A DNA stretch of 59,600 nt from Pseudomonadota bacterium (GCA_021783435.1 JAJXUC010000008.1:1-59600); one strand, 5' to 3'; shown: positions 8,407 through 17,112, counted from the first letter of the stretch. Notes: a model not told the origin generated them from the sequence alone. Translations and numbers: made by a program.

Positions 8407-9330
8407 ATGAGCCTGTCCATGCTGCTGGGGCTGCTGTCCATCGCTCTGCTCACCGCCACGCCGGTGCTGCTCGCCCTGCTGGGCGAGACGCTGACGCAAC
8501 GCACCGGCATCATCAATCTCGGCGTGGAGGGGCAGATGCTGGTGGGTGCCGCGGCCGGCTTCGCCGCCACGCATGCCAGCGGCAACCCCTGGTTCGGCCT
8601 GCTGGTGGGGACCTGTGCCGGCATGGCCTTGTCCGGCGTGCATGCGCTGCTGTGCCTGGGCCTGGGCGTCAACCAGATCGCCAGCGGACTGGCCGTGTTT
8701 TTTCTCGGCAACGGCCTGTCGTCCTTCTATGGCACGCCGCTCGTCGGGCAGCAGATCAATGGTTTCCACAGCCTGGCGCATGGCTGGCTGGGGAAACTTC
8801 CGGTGGTGGGCGGTTTTCTCGGCCAGCTCACCCCTACGGTCTATATGGCGCTGATCCTGATGGTGACCAGCGGTTTGTTTCTCTACCGCACGCAATGGGG
8901 GCTGGTGTGGCGGGCGGCGGGCGAGTCGGCCGATGCCTTGCGCATGCTGGGCAAGCATCCCGTGCGTTTGCGACTGGCCGGCATTCTGCTCGGTGGCATG
9001 TTCACGGGCTTGGCGGGCGCCGCGCTGTCGGTGGACTACACCCGCACCTGGGTCGAGCAGATGACGGCCGGTCGCGGCCTGCTGGCCGTGGGCCTGGTCA
9101 TCGTGGCGCGCTGGAATCCGTGGTTGTCGCTGCCGGTGGCGCTGATCTATGGCCTCTCGGAGGCGCTGGCCCTTCGCCTGCAGTCCATGGGTGCCGACAT
9201 TTCACCGTATCTGCTGGGCACCTTGCCGTATCTGGTGCCGCTGATCGTGCTGTTGCTGAGCTACCGCGCCAGTCAACGCGGAAGCTCCATGCCTCAGGAG
9301 CTCGCTGGTGTGTTCCGGGGCATGGCTTGA
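8407..9330 (+). CDS. ABC transporter permease 2 (nucleoside/BMP type)
   Basis: 307 residues, hydrophobic throughout, with about eight membrane segments. It is the YufQ/NupQ-like second permease, recognised by 'LTQRTGIINLGVEGQMLVGA' near residues 27-46 and 'RAAGESADALRMLG' in the cytoplasmic loop before the last helices. The start at 8407 is preceded by GGGGAGCC from the last repeat unit. An open reading frame runs in from upstream through the repeats in this frame, but the homologous N-terminus (MSLSMLLGLLSIALL) begins here. Paired with permease 1 and the ATPase. Confidence 0.9.
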   Translation: MSLSMLLGLLSIALLTATPVLLALLGETLTQRTGIINLGVEGQMLVGAAAGFAATHASGNPWFGLLVGTCAGMALSGVHALLCLGLGVNQIASGLAVFFLGNGLSSFYGTPLVGQQINGFHSLAHGWLGKLPVVGGFLGQLTPTVYMALILMVTSGLFLYRTQWGLVWRAAGESADALRMLGKHPVRLRLAGILLGGMFTGLAGAALSVDYTRTWVEQMTAGRGLLAVGLVIVARWNPWLSLPVALIYGLSEALALRLQSMGADISPYLLGTLPYLVPLIVLLLSYRASQRGSSMPQELAGVFRGMA

Positions 9331-9380
9331 ACCTTTCTGCTCGAACCTTTCCATCACCCACACTGCTGAGGAGTCACAAC

Positions 9381-10451
9381 ATGAAGTGCCGCATCCTTGC
9401 CTTGATTGCCGCCATGAGTCTGGGGCTTTCGGTTTATGCAGAACCCGCGTCGGCCGACGTCGCGGTTGGCTATGTCTACGTGGGCGCCAAGACGGATGGC
9501 GGCTACAACGAGGCGCAGGATGCCGGGCGCCAGTATGTGCAGAAGACCCTGCCCGGCGTGAAAACGAACGACCTGGAGAACATTCCCGAGAACGCGCAGG
9601 TCACGCAGGCGATGGAACGCATGATCGGTGCCGGCGACAAGGTGATTTTCGCCACCAGCTACGGCTATCTGTCGTACGCGTTGGAGCTGGCGAAAAAGTA
9701 TCCCAAGGTCACCTTTATGCATTGCTACGGCGACAAGCGATCCGCGAACCTTGGCACCTATTCCGCTGAAACCTACGAGGCCATGTATCTGGCCGGCATC
9801 GCCGCGGGCAAGGCGACCAAGAGTGGCAAGATCGGCTTTGTCGCGGCGCACCCGATTCCGCCGGTGCTGCAGAACATCAATGCTTTGGCTTTGGGGGCGC
9901 AGTCGGTCAATCCCAAGGCCACGGTGACCGTGGTCTACACGGGCTCGTGGAATGATCCGGCCAAGGACGTGGCTTCGGTGAACGCCCTGGTCGACCAGGG
10001 TGCGGACGTTGTCGCGTCGCACGTCGACTCGCCCATCCCGGTGATCGAGGCGGCGAAGAAGCGCGGCATCAAGGTGGTGGGGTACCACTTCAACGACATG
10101 AAATTCGATCCGCAAGGCTGGCTGACGGGGGTGGTCGAGAACTGGGGCCCGGTCATGGCGGACGTGGTCAAGCAGGTCGAGGCCGGCACCTGGAAGTCCG
10201 AGGCCATTCACGGCAATCTGAAGTCGGGTACCACCCAGCTGGCGCCGTTCGGACCGTCCGTCGACGCGGCCACGCGCACGCTGATCGAGGCGAAGAAGAA
10301 GGAGATCGAGGACGGCAAGCTGCATGTGTGGGCCGGCCCGATCGAGGCGCAGGACGGCAAGGTCCTGGCCGCGAAGGGGCAGAGCCTGAGCGCGGACAAG
10401 GTCGCGTCGATGGATTTCTTCGTCAAGGGCGTGATCGGCAACACCAAGTGA
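9381..10451 (+). CDS. BMP-family ABC substrate-binding protein
   Basis: 356 residues with a signal peptide (basic MKCR start, hydrophobic core, AEPASA cleavage region). The mature part belongs to the BMP/PnrA-like family, with 'VYVGAKTDGGYNEAQDAGR' after the signal and 'VIFATSYGYLSYALELAKK' in the middle. This family binds purine nucleosides in spirochetes and related substrates elsewhere. There is no lipobox Cys, so it is probably a free periplasmic protein. The SD GAGGAG lies 7 bases before ATG 9381. It sits 50 bases after permease 2 and 103 bases before the formamidase gene. Confidence 0.92.
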   Translation: MKCRILALIAAMSLGLSVYAEPASADVAVGYVYVGAKTDGGYNEAQDAGRQYVQKTLPGVKTNDLENIPENAQVTQAMERMIGAGDKVIFATSYGYLSYALELAKKYPKVTFMHCYGDKRSANLGTYSAETYEAMYLAGIAAGKATKSGKIGFVAAHPIPPVLQNINALALGAQSVNPKATVTVVYTGSWNDPAKDVASVNALVDQGADVVASHVDSPIPVIEAAKKRGIKVVGYHFNDMKFDPQGWLTGVVENWGPVMADVVKQVEAGTWKSEAIHGNLKSGTTQLAPFGPSVDAATRTLIEAKKKEIEDGKLHVWAGPIEAQDGKVLAAKGQSLSADKVASMDFFVKGVIGNTK

Positions 10452-10554
10452 TGGCCTACGCGCCCCGCGCCGTGCACGTATGCCGCACGATGATCGTGGG
10501 GCACGCCCGCGCGGCGTGGTCTGAACAGCATCTTCCAAGCAAGGAGTGTCGAAC

Positions 10555-11577
10555 GTGAGCGGACTCGGCGGTCTGAACAAGTCTCCGCATGGGGTCGTCG
10601 TCGGCCTGGTGCAATTGCAACTGCCGGTGGTGGAAACGCCCGCGCAACTCGCCGCGCAGGCCGATCGCATCTGCGCCATGGTCGGCAAGGCGCGGCGCAA
10701 CCTGGGCACGATGGACCTCGTCGTGTTCCCGGAGTACGCGCTGCACGGCTTGTCGATGAGCACGGCGCCGGAGCTGATGGTGTCGCTCGACGGCCCCGAG
10801 GTGGCATCGTTCAAGGCAGCCTGTGTCGCGCACCGGATCTGGGGCTGCTTCTCCATCATGGAGTTCAACCCGCATGGCAATCCGTACAACACCGGCCTGA
10901 TCATCGACGACCAGGGCGAGATCAGGCTGTACTACCGCAAGCTGCATCCTTGGGTTCCGGTGGAGGCCTGGGAGCCCGGCAATATGGGCATCCCGGTGTG
11001 CGACGGGCCCAAGAGCTGCAAGCTCGGGCTGATCATCTGCCACGACGGCATGTTTCCCGAAATGGCGCGCGAGGCCGCCTACAAGGGCGCGGAAATCATT
11101 CTGCGCACCGCCGGCTACACCGCCCCCATCCGCCACGCCTGGACAATCACCAACCAGGCGAACGCGTTCCAGAACCTCGCCATCACCGCCAGCGTGTGCC
11201 TTTGCGGCAGCGACGGCAGCTTCGATTCGATGGGCGAGGGCATGTTCTGCAACTTCGACGGCACCGTGATCACCGCGGGCGGCAACCGTCCCGACGAGAT
11301 CATCACCGCCGAACTGCGGCCCGACCTCGTGCGCGAGGCGCGCGCGGTCTGGGGCGTGGAGAACAATCCCTACCAGCTCTACCACCGCGGCTACGTCGCG
11401 GTGCAGGGCGGGGCGCAGGACTGCCCCTACACCTTCATGCACGACATGGTGGCCGGCCGCTACAAATTGCCGTGGGATGCCGGCATCCGAGTTCGCGACG
11501 GCACGCCCTGCGGCTTCGCGGCGCCGAGCCGAAGCTACCGCGGCGCCGAGCCCAATCCCTTCGCGCCGGAGGCCTGA
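10555..11577 (+). CDS. amiF: Formamidase (nitrilase-superfamily amidase, AmiF-like)
   Basis: 340 residues. It is a nitrilase-fold amidase that closely follows formamidase AmiF in order and spacing of motifs: Glu60 in 'FPEYALHG', Lys129 in 'YYRKLHPW' and Cys162 in 'ICHDGM', plus '[11 protein letters not shown]' and 'HRGYVA' later. AmiF hydrolyses formamide to formate and ammonia; the short-chain amide specificity here is inferred. A GTG start at 10555 is preferred because AAGGAG lies eight bases upstream. The stop overlaps the next start by one base (TGATG), so it is translationally coupled to the biuret hydrolase gene. Confidence 0.85.
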   Translation: MSGLGGLNKSPHGVVVGLVQLQLPVVETPAQLAAQADRICAMVGKARRNLGTMDLVVFPEYALHGLSMSTAPELMVSLDGPEVASFKAACVAHRIWGCFSIMEFNPHGNPYNTGLIIDDQGEIRLYYRKLHPWVPVEAWEPGNMGIPVCDGPKSCKLGLIICHDGMFPEMAREAAYKGAEIILRTAGYTAPIRHAWTITNQANAFQNLAITASVCLCGSDGSFDSMGEGMFCNFDGTVITAGGNRPDEIITAELRPDLVREARAVWGVENNPYQLYHRGYVAVQGGAQDCPYTFMHDMVAGRYKLPWDAGIRVRDGTPCGFAAPSRSYRGAEPNPFAPEA

Positions 11578-12260
11578 TGCCATCCATCGCATCGAATCCC
11601 TATTCCTGGCCCTTCGACGGTGACCTGCGGCCCGGCAATACGGCGCTGGTGGTCATCGACATGCAGACCGATTTCTGCGGCGTCGGTGGCTATGTCGACG
11701 CCATGGGCTACGACCTGTCGCTGACCCGCGCGCCCATCGAACCCATTCGCCAGGTGCTGGCAGCCATGCGCGGCGAGGGATTCACCATCATCCATACGCG
11801 CGAGGGCCACCGCCCGGACCTGTCGGATCTTCCCGCCAACAAACGCTGGCGCAGCCAGCGCATCGGCGCGGGCATCGGGGATCCCGGGCCCTGCGGCAAG
11901 ATTCTCGTGCGCGGAGAGCAGGGCTGGGAGATCATTCCCGAGCTGGCGCCGCTGCCAAGCGAGATCGTCATCGACAAGCCGGGCAAGGGCAGTTTCTGCG
12001 CCACCGATCTGGAACTGATTCTGCGCACGCGGGGTATCCGCAATCTGGTGCTCTGCGGCATCACCACCGACGTGTGTGTGCACACCACCATGCGCGAGGC
12101 CAACGACCGCGGCTTCGAATGCCTGCTGCTCACCGACTGCTGCGGTGCGACCGACGCCGGCAATCACGCCGCGGCGATCAAGATGGTCACCATGCAGGGC
12201 GGCGTGTTCGGTGCCGTGAGCGATGCCGCCACGCTCCTGCAAGCCTGGGAGAAGGCGTGA
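11577..12260 (+). CDS. biuH: Biuret hydrolase (isochorismatase-like cysteine hydrolase)
   Basis: 227 residues. The triad of the family is visible: Asp28 in '[11 protein letters not shown]', Lys134 in '[12 protein letters not shown]' and Cys167 in '[17 protein letters not shown]'. The blocks '[13 protein letters not shown]', '[14 protein letters not shown]' and '[17 protein letters not shown]' are those I recall from Rhizobium biuret hydrolase BiuH, which converts biuret to allophanate and ammonia. No allophanate hydrolase gene is in the window. The gene is coupled to the upstream formamidase (TGATG) and to the downstream paralogue (GTGA). Confidence 0.88.
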   Translation: MPSIASNPYSWPFDGDLRPGNTALVVIDMQTDFCGVGGYVDAMGYDLSLTRAPIEPIRQVLAAMRGEGFTIIHTREGHRPDLSDLPANKRWRSQRIGAGIGDPGPCGKILVRGEQGWEIIPELAPLPSEIVIDKPGKGSFCATDLELILRTRGIRNLVLCGITTDVCVHTTMREANDRGFECLLLTDCCGATDAGNHAAAIKMVTMQGGVFGAVSDAATLLQAWEKA

Positions 12261-12937
12261 GCGCGACCGAAAAGACCCTGCGCGCGCAGGCCCGGCCCGG
12301 AACGTTCGCTTGCAACTTGCGCAACACCGCGCTGGTGCTGATCGACATGCAGCGCGATTTCATCGAGCCCGGCGGCTTCGGCGAAAGCCTGGGCAACGAC
12401 GTCGGGCAACTCGCACAGGCGGTGGAGCCCGCTGCCAGGCTGCTGGCCTGGGCGCGCGCGCATGGTTTGCTGGTGGTGCACACGCGCGAATCGCATGCGC
12501 CCGACCTGTCCGACTGCCCGCCGGCGAAGCGCTGCAGGGGCGAGCCCAGCCTGCGCATTGGCGACATGGGGCCGATGGGGCGCGTGCTGGTGCGCGGCGA
12601 GCCGGGCAACGCCATCATCGACGCCCTGCAACCCATCGCGGGCGAGGTGGAACTCGACAAGCCCGGCAAGGGCGCGTTCTACAACACCGGGCTGCAGGAG
12701 ATCCTGCAGCGCCGTGCGATCACCCACCTGATCTTCGGCGGCGTGACCACCGAGGTCTGCGTGCAGACCAGCATGCGCGAAGCGAACGACAGGGGCTACG
12801 ACTGCCTCCTGGTCGAAGAGGCCACGGCCAGCTATTTCCCGCATTTCAAGCAGGCCACGCTGGACATGATCGCCGCGCAGGGCGGCATCGTCGGCTGGAC
12901 CTGCAAGCTTGATGCGGTGTTGCACGGCGTGTCGTGA
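12257..12937 (+). CDS. trtA: Isochorismatase-like hydrolase, probable triuret hydrolase (TrtA-like)
   Basis: 226 residues, paralogous to the preceding biuret hydrolase, with Asp30, Lys135 ('[14 protein letters not shown]') and Cys168 ('[17 protein letters not shown]'). It differs from BiuH in the segments that shape the pocket ('[12 protein letters not shown]', '[16 protein letters not shown]', '[18 protein letters not shown]'). I associate these with triuret hydrolase, which turns triuret into carboxybiuret. The substrate is an inference; ureidoacrylate-type or other carbamoyl amides are alternatives. The GTG start at 12257 overlaps the biuH stop (GTGA). Confidence 0.7.
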   Translation: MSATEKTLRAQARPGTFACNLRNTALVLIDMQRDFIEPGGFGESLGNDVGQLAQAVEPAARLLAWARAHGLLVVHTRESHAPDLSDCPPAKRCRGEPSLRIGDMGPMGRVLVRGEPGNAIIDALQPIAGEVELDKPGKGAFYNTGLQEILQRRAITHLIFGGVTTEVCVQTSMREANDRGYDCLLVEEATASYFPHFKQATLDMIAAQGGIVGWTCKLDAVLHGVS

Positions 12938-13056
12938 TGGCGGGGGACATGGAGGCTCCGCGCCGTTGCCGGGCCGTATTCTGCCGTGGCCCTGACGGGC
13001 AGGCCTCTGCGGGCATCGCGGCAGGCTCTGGCTTGCAACGGTGAGGGGCTGAAGCC

Positions 13057-14580
13057 ATGGCCGGCGAACCCACGGATTCATCCACCACGCAGCTCAACTG
13101 CCGCTGGCTGTTGGCCTCGCCCGGGACCTTGCACGCGCAGGCGTACACGCGCATTCACATCGCGCAAGGCCGTATTCAGGACATCGTGCCGCAGCCCCAG
13201 GGGGATGCTTCAAGCCGCACGCTCGTCCTGCCTGCGTTGAGCAACGCGCACGACCATGCGCGCACCTTCCGCAGCGCCTCGCTCGGCGCGTTCGAACAGC
13301 CGCTGGAAAGCTGGCTGCCGTTTCTCGGCGTGGTGCCGGGGGTCGATCCCTATCTGTCCGCCGCCACCTGCTTCGCGCGCGCGGCGCGGCATGGGGTGGC
13401 GCGGTTGATGGTGCACTACACGCGCGTGCAGGGACTCTCGCCCTACGTGGACGAGGCGCAGGCCGTGGCGCGCGCCGCGCGCGATGTGGGGGTGCACATC
13501 GGTTTCGCCATCGCCCTGCGCGACCGCCAGGGCATTGCCTACAGCAGCGACGCCGCCGCGCTGGACGCGCTGCGGCCGGAGATTCGGGCCATGGTGGCGC
13601 AGCGCCTGGACACGCATGCGAGCCCAGGCCCGGCACGCCAGCTCGCGCTGGTCGACGAGGTCGCGGACATGGTGGCGCAAGGCGGCTACGGTTCGCACGT
13701 CACGGTGCAGTACGGCCCCACCGGGGTGCAGTGGTGCAGCGCCGGCCTGCTCGAGGCGATTGCGCAAGCGTCCAGCGACACCTGGCGGCCCGTGCACATG
13801 CATCTGCTCGAAACACGCTACCAGCGCGAATGGGCTGACTATGCCTACCCTCAGGGGATCGTGCCTTATCTGGACGCCATCGGCCTGCTGAGTCCCCGCC
13901 TGACGCTGGCGCACTGCACCTGGGCGCGGCCGGAGGAACTGGCGCTTCTTGCCGAGCGGGGTGTCACCATCGCCGTCAACACCAGTTCCAACCTCGGCCT
14001 GAAATCGGGCGTGGCGCCAGTGGCGGGAATGTTGCGTGCCGGTTGCCGCGTGGCGATGGGGCTGGACGGCATGGCCCTGGACGAGGACGACGACGCTTTC
14101 CGCGAACTGCGTCTGGCCTACGCCCTGCATCGCGGCTGGGGCTACGACGTCACCATGACGCGGGCCCAGCTGTGGGCATTCGCCGCGGCGAACGGCGACC
14201 GCGTGGTGCGCGGCCCCGATGCGGCGCGCGAAGCCCTGGCTGGGCGCATCGCGCCAGGCGCCCCCGCGGATCTGTTGATTCTGGACCATGCCGCGCTGGA
14301 CGACGACGCCCTGTTTCCCGACATCGACCCGCTCGACTACGTGCTGGCGCGCGCCAACGGCAGGCACATCGCGCAGGTCATCGTCGACGGACGGACTATC
14401 GTCGACCAGGGCAAGGTGCGCAGTGTCGATGAACCGGCGCTTGCGGGCGAATTGCTGGCCCAGGCGCGCGCGCGCCTGGGAAGTCAGGCCGGAGACGGGG
14501 CCTGGCGCGATGCCGTCGCGGCGATGGCCGAGGACCTGGGGCCGTTCTACCGCAGCAGGGCGTATCTGGGCTGCTGCTGA
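13057..14580 (+). CDS. Amidohydrolase-superfamily metal-dependent hydrolase (deaminase-like)
   Basis: 507 residues. The metal-binding pattern of the cytosine deaminase/AtzC-type amidohydrolases is present: H65-D66-H67 ('SNAHDHAR'), a His in 'HMHLLET' that is followed by the catalytic Glu, 'LAHCTWA', and the Asp in 'MGLDGMALDEDDD'. The middle residue of HxH is Asp, as in some deaminases. Probable reactions are deamination or ring hydrolysis of an N-heterocycle that feeds the cyanuric acid hydrolase-like enzyme downstream. The ATG at 13057 has GAGGGG upstream. The 119-base gap before it shows no promoter that I trust. Confidence 0.8.
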   Translation: MAGEPTDSSTTQLNCRWLLASPGTLHAQAYTRIHIAQGRIQDIVPQPQGDASSRTLVLPALSNAHDHARTFRSASLGAFEQPLESWLPFLGVVPGVDPYLSAATCFARAARHGVARLMVHYTRVQGLSPYVDEAQAVARAARDVGVHIGFAIALRDRQGIAYSSDAAALDALRPEIRAMVAQRLDTHASPGPARQLALVDEVADMVAQGGYGSHVTVQYGPTGVQWCSAGLLEAIAQASSDTWRPVHMHLLETRYQREWADYAYPQGIVPYLDAIGLLSPRLTLAHCTWARPEELALLAERGVTIAVNTSSNLGLKSGVAPVAGMLRAGCRVAMGLDGMALDEDDDAFRELRLAYALHRGWGYDVTMTRAQLWAFAAANGDRVVRGPDAAREALAGRIAPGAPADLLILDHAALDDDALFPDIDPLDYVLARANGRHIAQVIVDGRTIVDQGKVRSVDEPALAGELLAQARARLGSQAGDGAWRDAVAAMAEDLGPFYRSRAYLGCC

Positions 14581-14688
14581 TGGCCGTTCTGTCGAAACAC
14601 CCATCGCGGCTACCGCGTCGATATCTGCGCGCCAGCGCGGTGTTCGCGATCCTCCCGATGGGGCGCGTGATGCAGAGGAATGATTGGC

Positions 14689-15837
14689 ATGGAACAGCAT
14701 GCGTGGGTTTATGAATTGTGGCGTTTTCCGGTGTCGGATCCTGGCGACGTGTCCGGGCTGGTCGCCATGCTGCAGGCGCGGCCGGACTGCGAGATCATCG
14801 CCGTGATGGGCAAGACCGAGGGCAATGGCTGCGTCAACGATTTTTCGCGCATGCTCGCATCCAGGGCCTATGGCGATGTGCTGCGGACCGGCGCACCCAA
14901 GGGGACGGATGCCTTGCCTGCCGTGCTCATCATGTCGGGCGGCACCGAAGGGGTGTTGACTCCGCACGTCACCGTGTTCGTGCGGCGCCCGCGCGGCGCG
15001 GGCGATCGTCCGGGCCCTGCGCTGGTTTGCGGCGCGGCGCGATCGGCCGAGATCGGCCTGCGCGAACTTGGTCGCACCGCGCAGGTCCGTGCCGTGGCGC
15101 AGGCCACCCGCGAGGCGATGACGCGCGCAGGGCTCAATGACCCGGATGATGTGCACTTCGTGCAGATCAAGTGCCCGCTGCTCACCGACGGCAAGATCCA
15201 GCAGGCTCGCGCCGCCGGGGTGCCGCTGGTCACGGAGGACACCTACCTGTCGATGGCCTATTCGCGCGCGGCATCCGCTCTGGGTGTGGCGGTGGCGCTG
15301 GGCGAGGTGGAGCCGGACGCGGTGGCGGACACCGACATCTGCCAGACATGGGATCTCCACTCCGCGGTGGCGTCCACGTCGGCCGGCGCCGAGGTGGACG
15401 CCTGCGAAGTCCTCGTGCTGGGCAATGGGCCCGCGGCGGCCGGCCCGCTGCAGATCTCCCATGCCGTGATGCGCGACCCCATCGATGCCGGTGCGGTCCT
15501 GCAGGCCCTGGCCGGGTGCGGCATCGAGGCCGGCGCCTCCGGCAGCGGGCTCGATCGGGTGGTGCAAGTGTTTGCCAAGGCGGATCCGGTGGGCGTAGTT
15601 CGTGGGCGCCGGACCACCATGCTCAACGATTCGGATATCCATGCCACGCGGCACGCCAGAGCCGCAGTCGGCGGGCTGGTCGCAGGCCTGGTCGGCGATC
15701 CGATGATCTATGTCTCGGGCGGCGCGGAACACCAAGGACCGCTGGGCGGCGGGCCGGTGGCTGTCGTGGCCCAGCGCGCGGAGCCCGCGCAGGAGCACGG
15801 CGCCGAACCAGGCCGGCATTCCCAGCCACAGCCATGA
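14689..15837 (+). CDS. Ring-opening amidohydrolase: cyanuric acid hydrolase or barbiturase family
   Basis: 382 residues. The three-fold repeat of the AtzD/TrzD/barbiturase family is clear: 'VMGKTEGNGCVNDFSR' and 'MSGGTEGVLTPH' in the first unit, 'HFVQIKCPLLTDGKI' in the second, and 'SGGAEHQGPLGGGPVAVVA' at the end. Serines and lysines in these blocks form the active site. Cyanuric acid hydrolase gives carboxybiuret, which decarboxylates to biuret, the substrate of the biuH product upstream. This favours that activity over barbiturase. ATG 14689 is preferred over 14680 because AGAGGA lies nine bases upstream. Confidence 0.85.
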   Translation: MEQHAWVYELWRFPVSDPGDVSGLVAMLQARPDCEIIAVMGKTEGNGCVNDFSRMLASRAYGDVLRTGAPKGTDALPAVLIMSGGTEGVLTPHVTVFVRRPRGAGDRPGPALVCGAARSAEIGLRELGRTAQVRAVAQATREAMTRAGLNDPDDVHFVQIKCPLLTDGKIQQARAAGVPLVTEDTYLSMAYSRAASALGVAVALGEVEPDAVADTDICQTWDLHSAVASTSAGAEVDACEVLVLGNGPAAAGPLQISHAVMRDPIDAGAVLQALAGCGIEAGASGSGLDRVVQVFAKADPVGVVRGRRTTMLNDSDIHATRHARAAVGGLVAGLVGDPMIYVSGGAEHQGPLGGGPVAVVAQRAEPAQEHGAEPGRHSQPQP

Positions 15838-15950
15838 TGGCCCTGACGCGACGACACGCCGGGCGGCCCGGACCTTGCTTCGGCTGACGCCACACCTGAA
15901 CCGCGCCGGCGCATCGCCTGGACGCCCAACACGAACACATCGACCCGATC

Positions 15951-16838
15951 ATGAACGCAACCCTGCCGCATCACGGACGCTACGACTATTCCGCCATCGT
16001 GCATCGCCCGGATTACGCCTGGCCGGGCGGGCAACGTCTGGCCGTGTACCTGGCACTGAACCTGGAGCATTTCGCCTTCGGCGAAGGGCTCGGCGCCAGC
16101 CTCGGGCCCGCCTCGCCGCAACCCGACGTGCTCAACTATTCCTGGCGGGACTATGGCAACCGCGTCGGGGTCTGGCGCCTGCTCGAGCTTTTCGAAAGCC
16201 TGCGGCTGCCGAGCGCGGTGCTGTTGAACACGAGCATCTACGACCATTGCCCCGAGGTGCTCGCGCCGTTTCGCTGCCGCGGGGACGAGATGGTCGGCCA
16301 CGGCCACACCAACTCGCAGCGGCAGGGCGATCTCGGCGTAGACGGCGAGCGCGAACTGATCGAGCGTTGCACCCGCCGTATGGCGCAGGAGGAAGGCGCC
16401 GCGCCCAGGGGCTGGCTCAGCCCCTGGATCTCGGAAAGCGTGCACACGCCCGATCTGCTGCAGGAGTCGGGCTATGCCTACACCTTGAACTGGTGCCAGG
16501 ACGATCAGCCGATCCGGTTCGAGACCCGGCAGGGCCGGCTCTGGTCGGTGCCCTATCCCCAGGAGCTGAACGACATTCCGGCGATCATGGCGCGCCATGT
16601 CAGCGGCGAGGGCTTCGCCAACATGATCATCGACACCTACGACGAGATGCTGGAGCAGAGCAGGGCGCAGCCGCTGGTCATGGGTATCGCCCTGCATCCC
16701 TACATCGTCGGCCATCCGCACCGCATTCGTCATCTGCGCCGGGCGCTTGCCCATGTGGTCGCGGACGGGCGGGCCTGGGTCACCACGCCGGGGACGATTG
16801 CCGAGCACGTCGCCGGTCTGCACGAAGCCGGGGTCTGA
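15951..16838 (+). CDS. Polysaccharide deacetylase (NodB-homology) family, PuuE/PgdA-like
   Basis: 295 residues. NodB-homology fold: 'LYLALNLEHF'-like first strand ('AVYLALNLEHFAFGE'), 'EMVGHGHTNSQRQ' with the metal-binding His pair, 'GWLSPWISES' and 'PLVMGIALHPYIVGHPHR' near the C-terminus. Members include PuuE-type allantoinases and peptidoglycan deacetylases. In this purine- and biuret-related operon an amide hydrolase acting on a small ureide is more likely than polysaccharide deacetylation, but this is inferred from context. It is the last gene of the operon; its stop codon lies inside a short repeat that also forms a terminator-like hairpin. Confidence 0.8.
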   Translation: MNATLPHHGRYDYSAIVHRPDYAWPGGQRLAVYLALNLEHFAFGEGLGASLGPASPQPDVLNYSWRDYGNRVGVWRLLELFESLRLPSAVLLNTSIYDHCPEVLAPFRCRGDEMVGHGHTNSQRQGDLGVDGERELIERCTRRMAQEEGAAPRGWLSPWISESVHTPDLLQESGYAYTLNWCQDDQPIRFETRQGRLWSVPYPQELNDIPAIMARHVSGEGFANMIIDTYDEMLEQSRAQPLVMGIALHPYIVGHPHRIRHLRRALAHVVADGRAWVTTPGTIAEHVAGLHEAGV

Positions 16839-16880
16839 CCCGGGCCGAAGCCGGGTCGGCCGAAGCCGGGGTCTGACCCC
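16824..16880 (+). repeat. GAAGCCGGGGTCTGACCC short repeat cluster
   Basis: An 18-base unit occurs at 16824-16841 and again at 16862-16879, with a partial copy (GAAGCCGGGTCGG) at 16848-16859 region between them. GGGGTC-T-GACCCC is an inverted repeat. The first copy contains the last four codons and the stop of the deacetylase gene. Similar GGGGTCTGACCCC motifs are, from memory, dispersed widely in proteobacterial genomes; copy number here cannot be judged from one window. Confidence 0.75.
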
Positions 16881-16892
16881 CGGTACTTTTTT
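16866..16892 (+). terminator. Rho-independent terminator formed by the second repeat copy
   Basis: CCGGGG (16866-16871) pairs with CCCCGG (16878-16883) around a six-base loop, followed by TAC and six T (16887-16892). It lies 28 bases after the deacetylase stop and would end the long operon that begins at the sigma-54 promoter at 5428. Confidence 0.55.
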
Positions 16893-17094
16893 GCCGCGGG
16901 TCACGCGCCGGGGCACGTTCCGCCGCTGTTTGCTGTGACTTGGTGCATGCACAGGGCCGATGCCCTTGTCTTGGGCGTCGGGCCTCTCCGGGACATGTTT
17001 CCCGGCTTCCGTGGTCGCCAGCGCCAAGATGCATGGCGTGCTGCCATGTTGCCGCGACGACGCACCGGGGCTGATCGGCAAGGTTGTATGCACC

Positions 17095-17112
17095 TTGGTA
17101 TGCATCTTGCAC
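17095..17112 (+). promoter_or_regulatory. Sigma-54 promoter of the polyamine-type ABC operon
   Basis: TTGGTAT-GCATC-TTGCAC has GG at 17097-17098 and GC at 17109-17110 with 10 bases between. The 385-base gap 16839-17223 otherwise holds the repeat/terminator described above and a GTGCATGCAC palindrome near 16944. TTGTATGCA lies just upstream of the -24 element at 17084-17092, and GTATGCAT overlaps the promoter. The transcript would start near 17122. Confidence 0.7.

Noticed and set aside
8056..9330. Frames that read through repeat array 1 into permease 2, and the minus-strand frame across the array
   Set aside because: The repeats lack stop codons in several frames. Homology of permease 2 begins at MSLSMLLG, directly after the SD in the last unit, so longer readings were not annotated.
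10497..10515. GG-N10-GC pattern before the formamidase gene
   Set aside because: GC-rich sequence gives the dinucleotide spacing by chance; the -24 and -12 hexamers do not match.
15863..15880. Possible sigma-54 promoter before the deacetylase gene (GG-N10-GC, TTGCTT at -12)
   Set aside because: Spacing fits, but the -24 half is CGGCCC rather than TGGCAC and the site sits in a short gap inside an operon; too weak to list.
16940..17105. NtrC-type palindromes near the sigma-54 promoter at 17095
   Set aside because: GTGCATGCAC and TGCACCTTGGTATGCA are palindromic, but half-site spacing differs from the NtrC consensus; kept only as part of the TGTATGCA observation.
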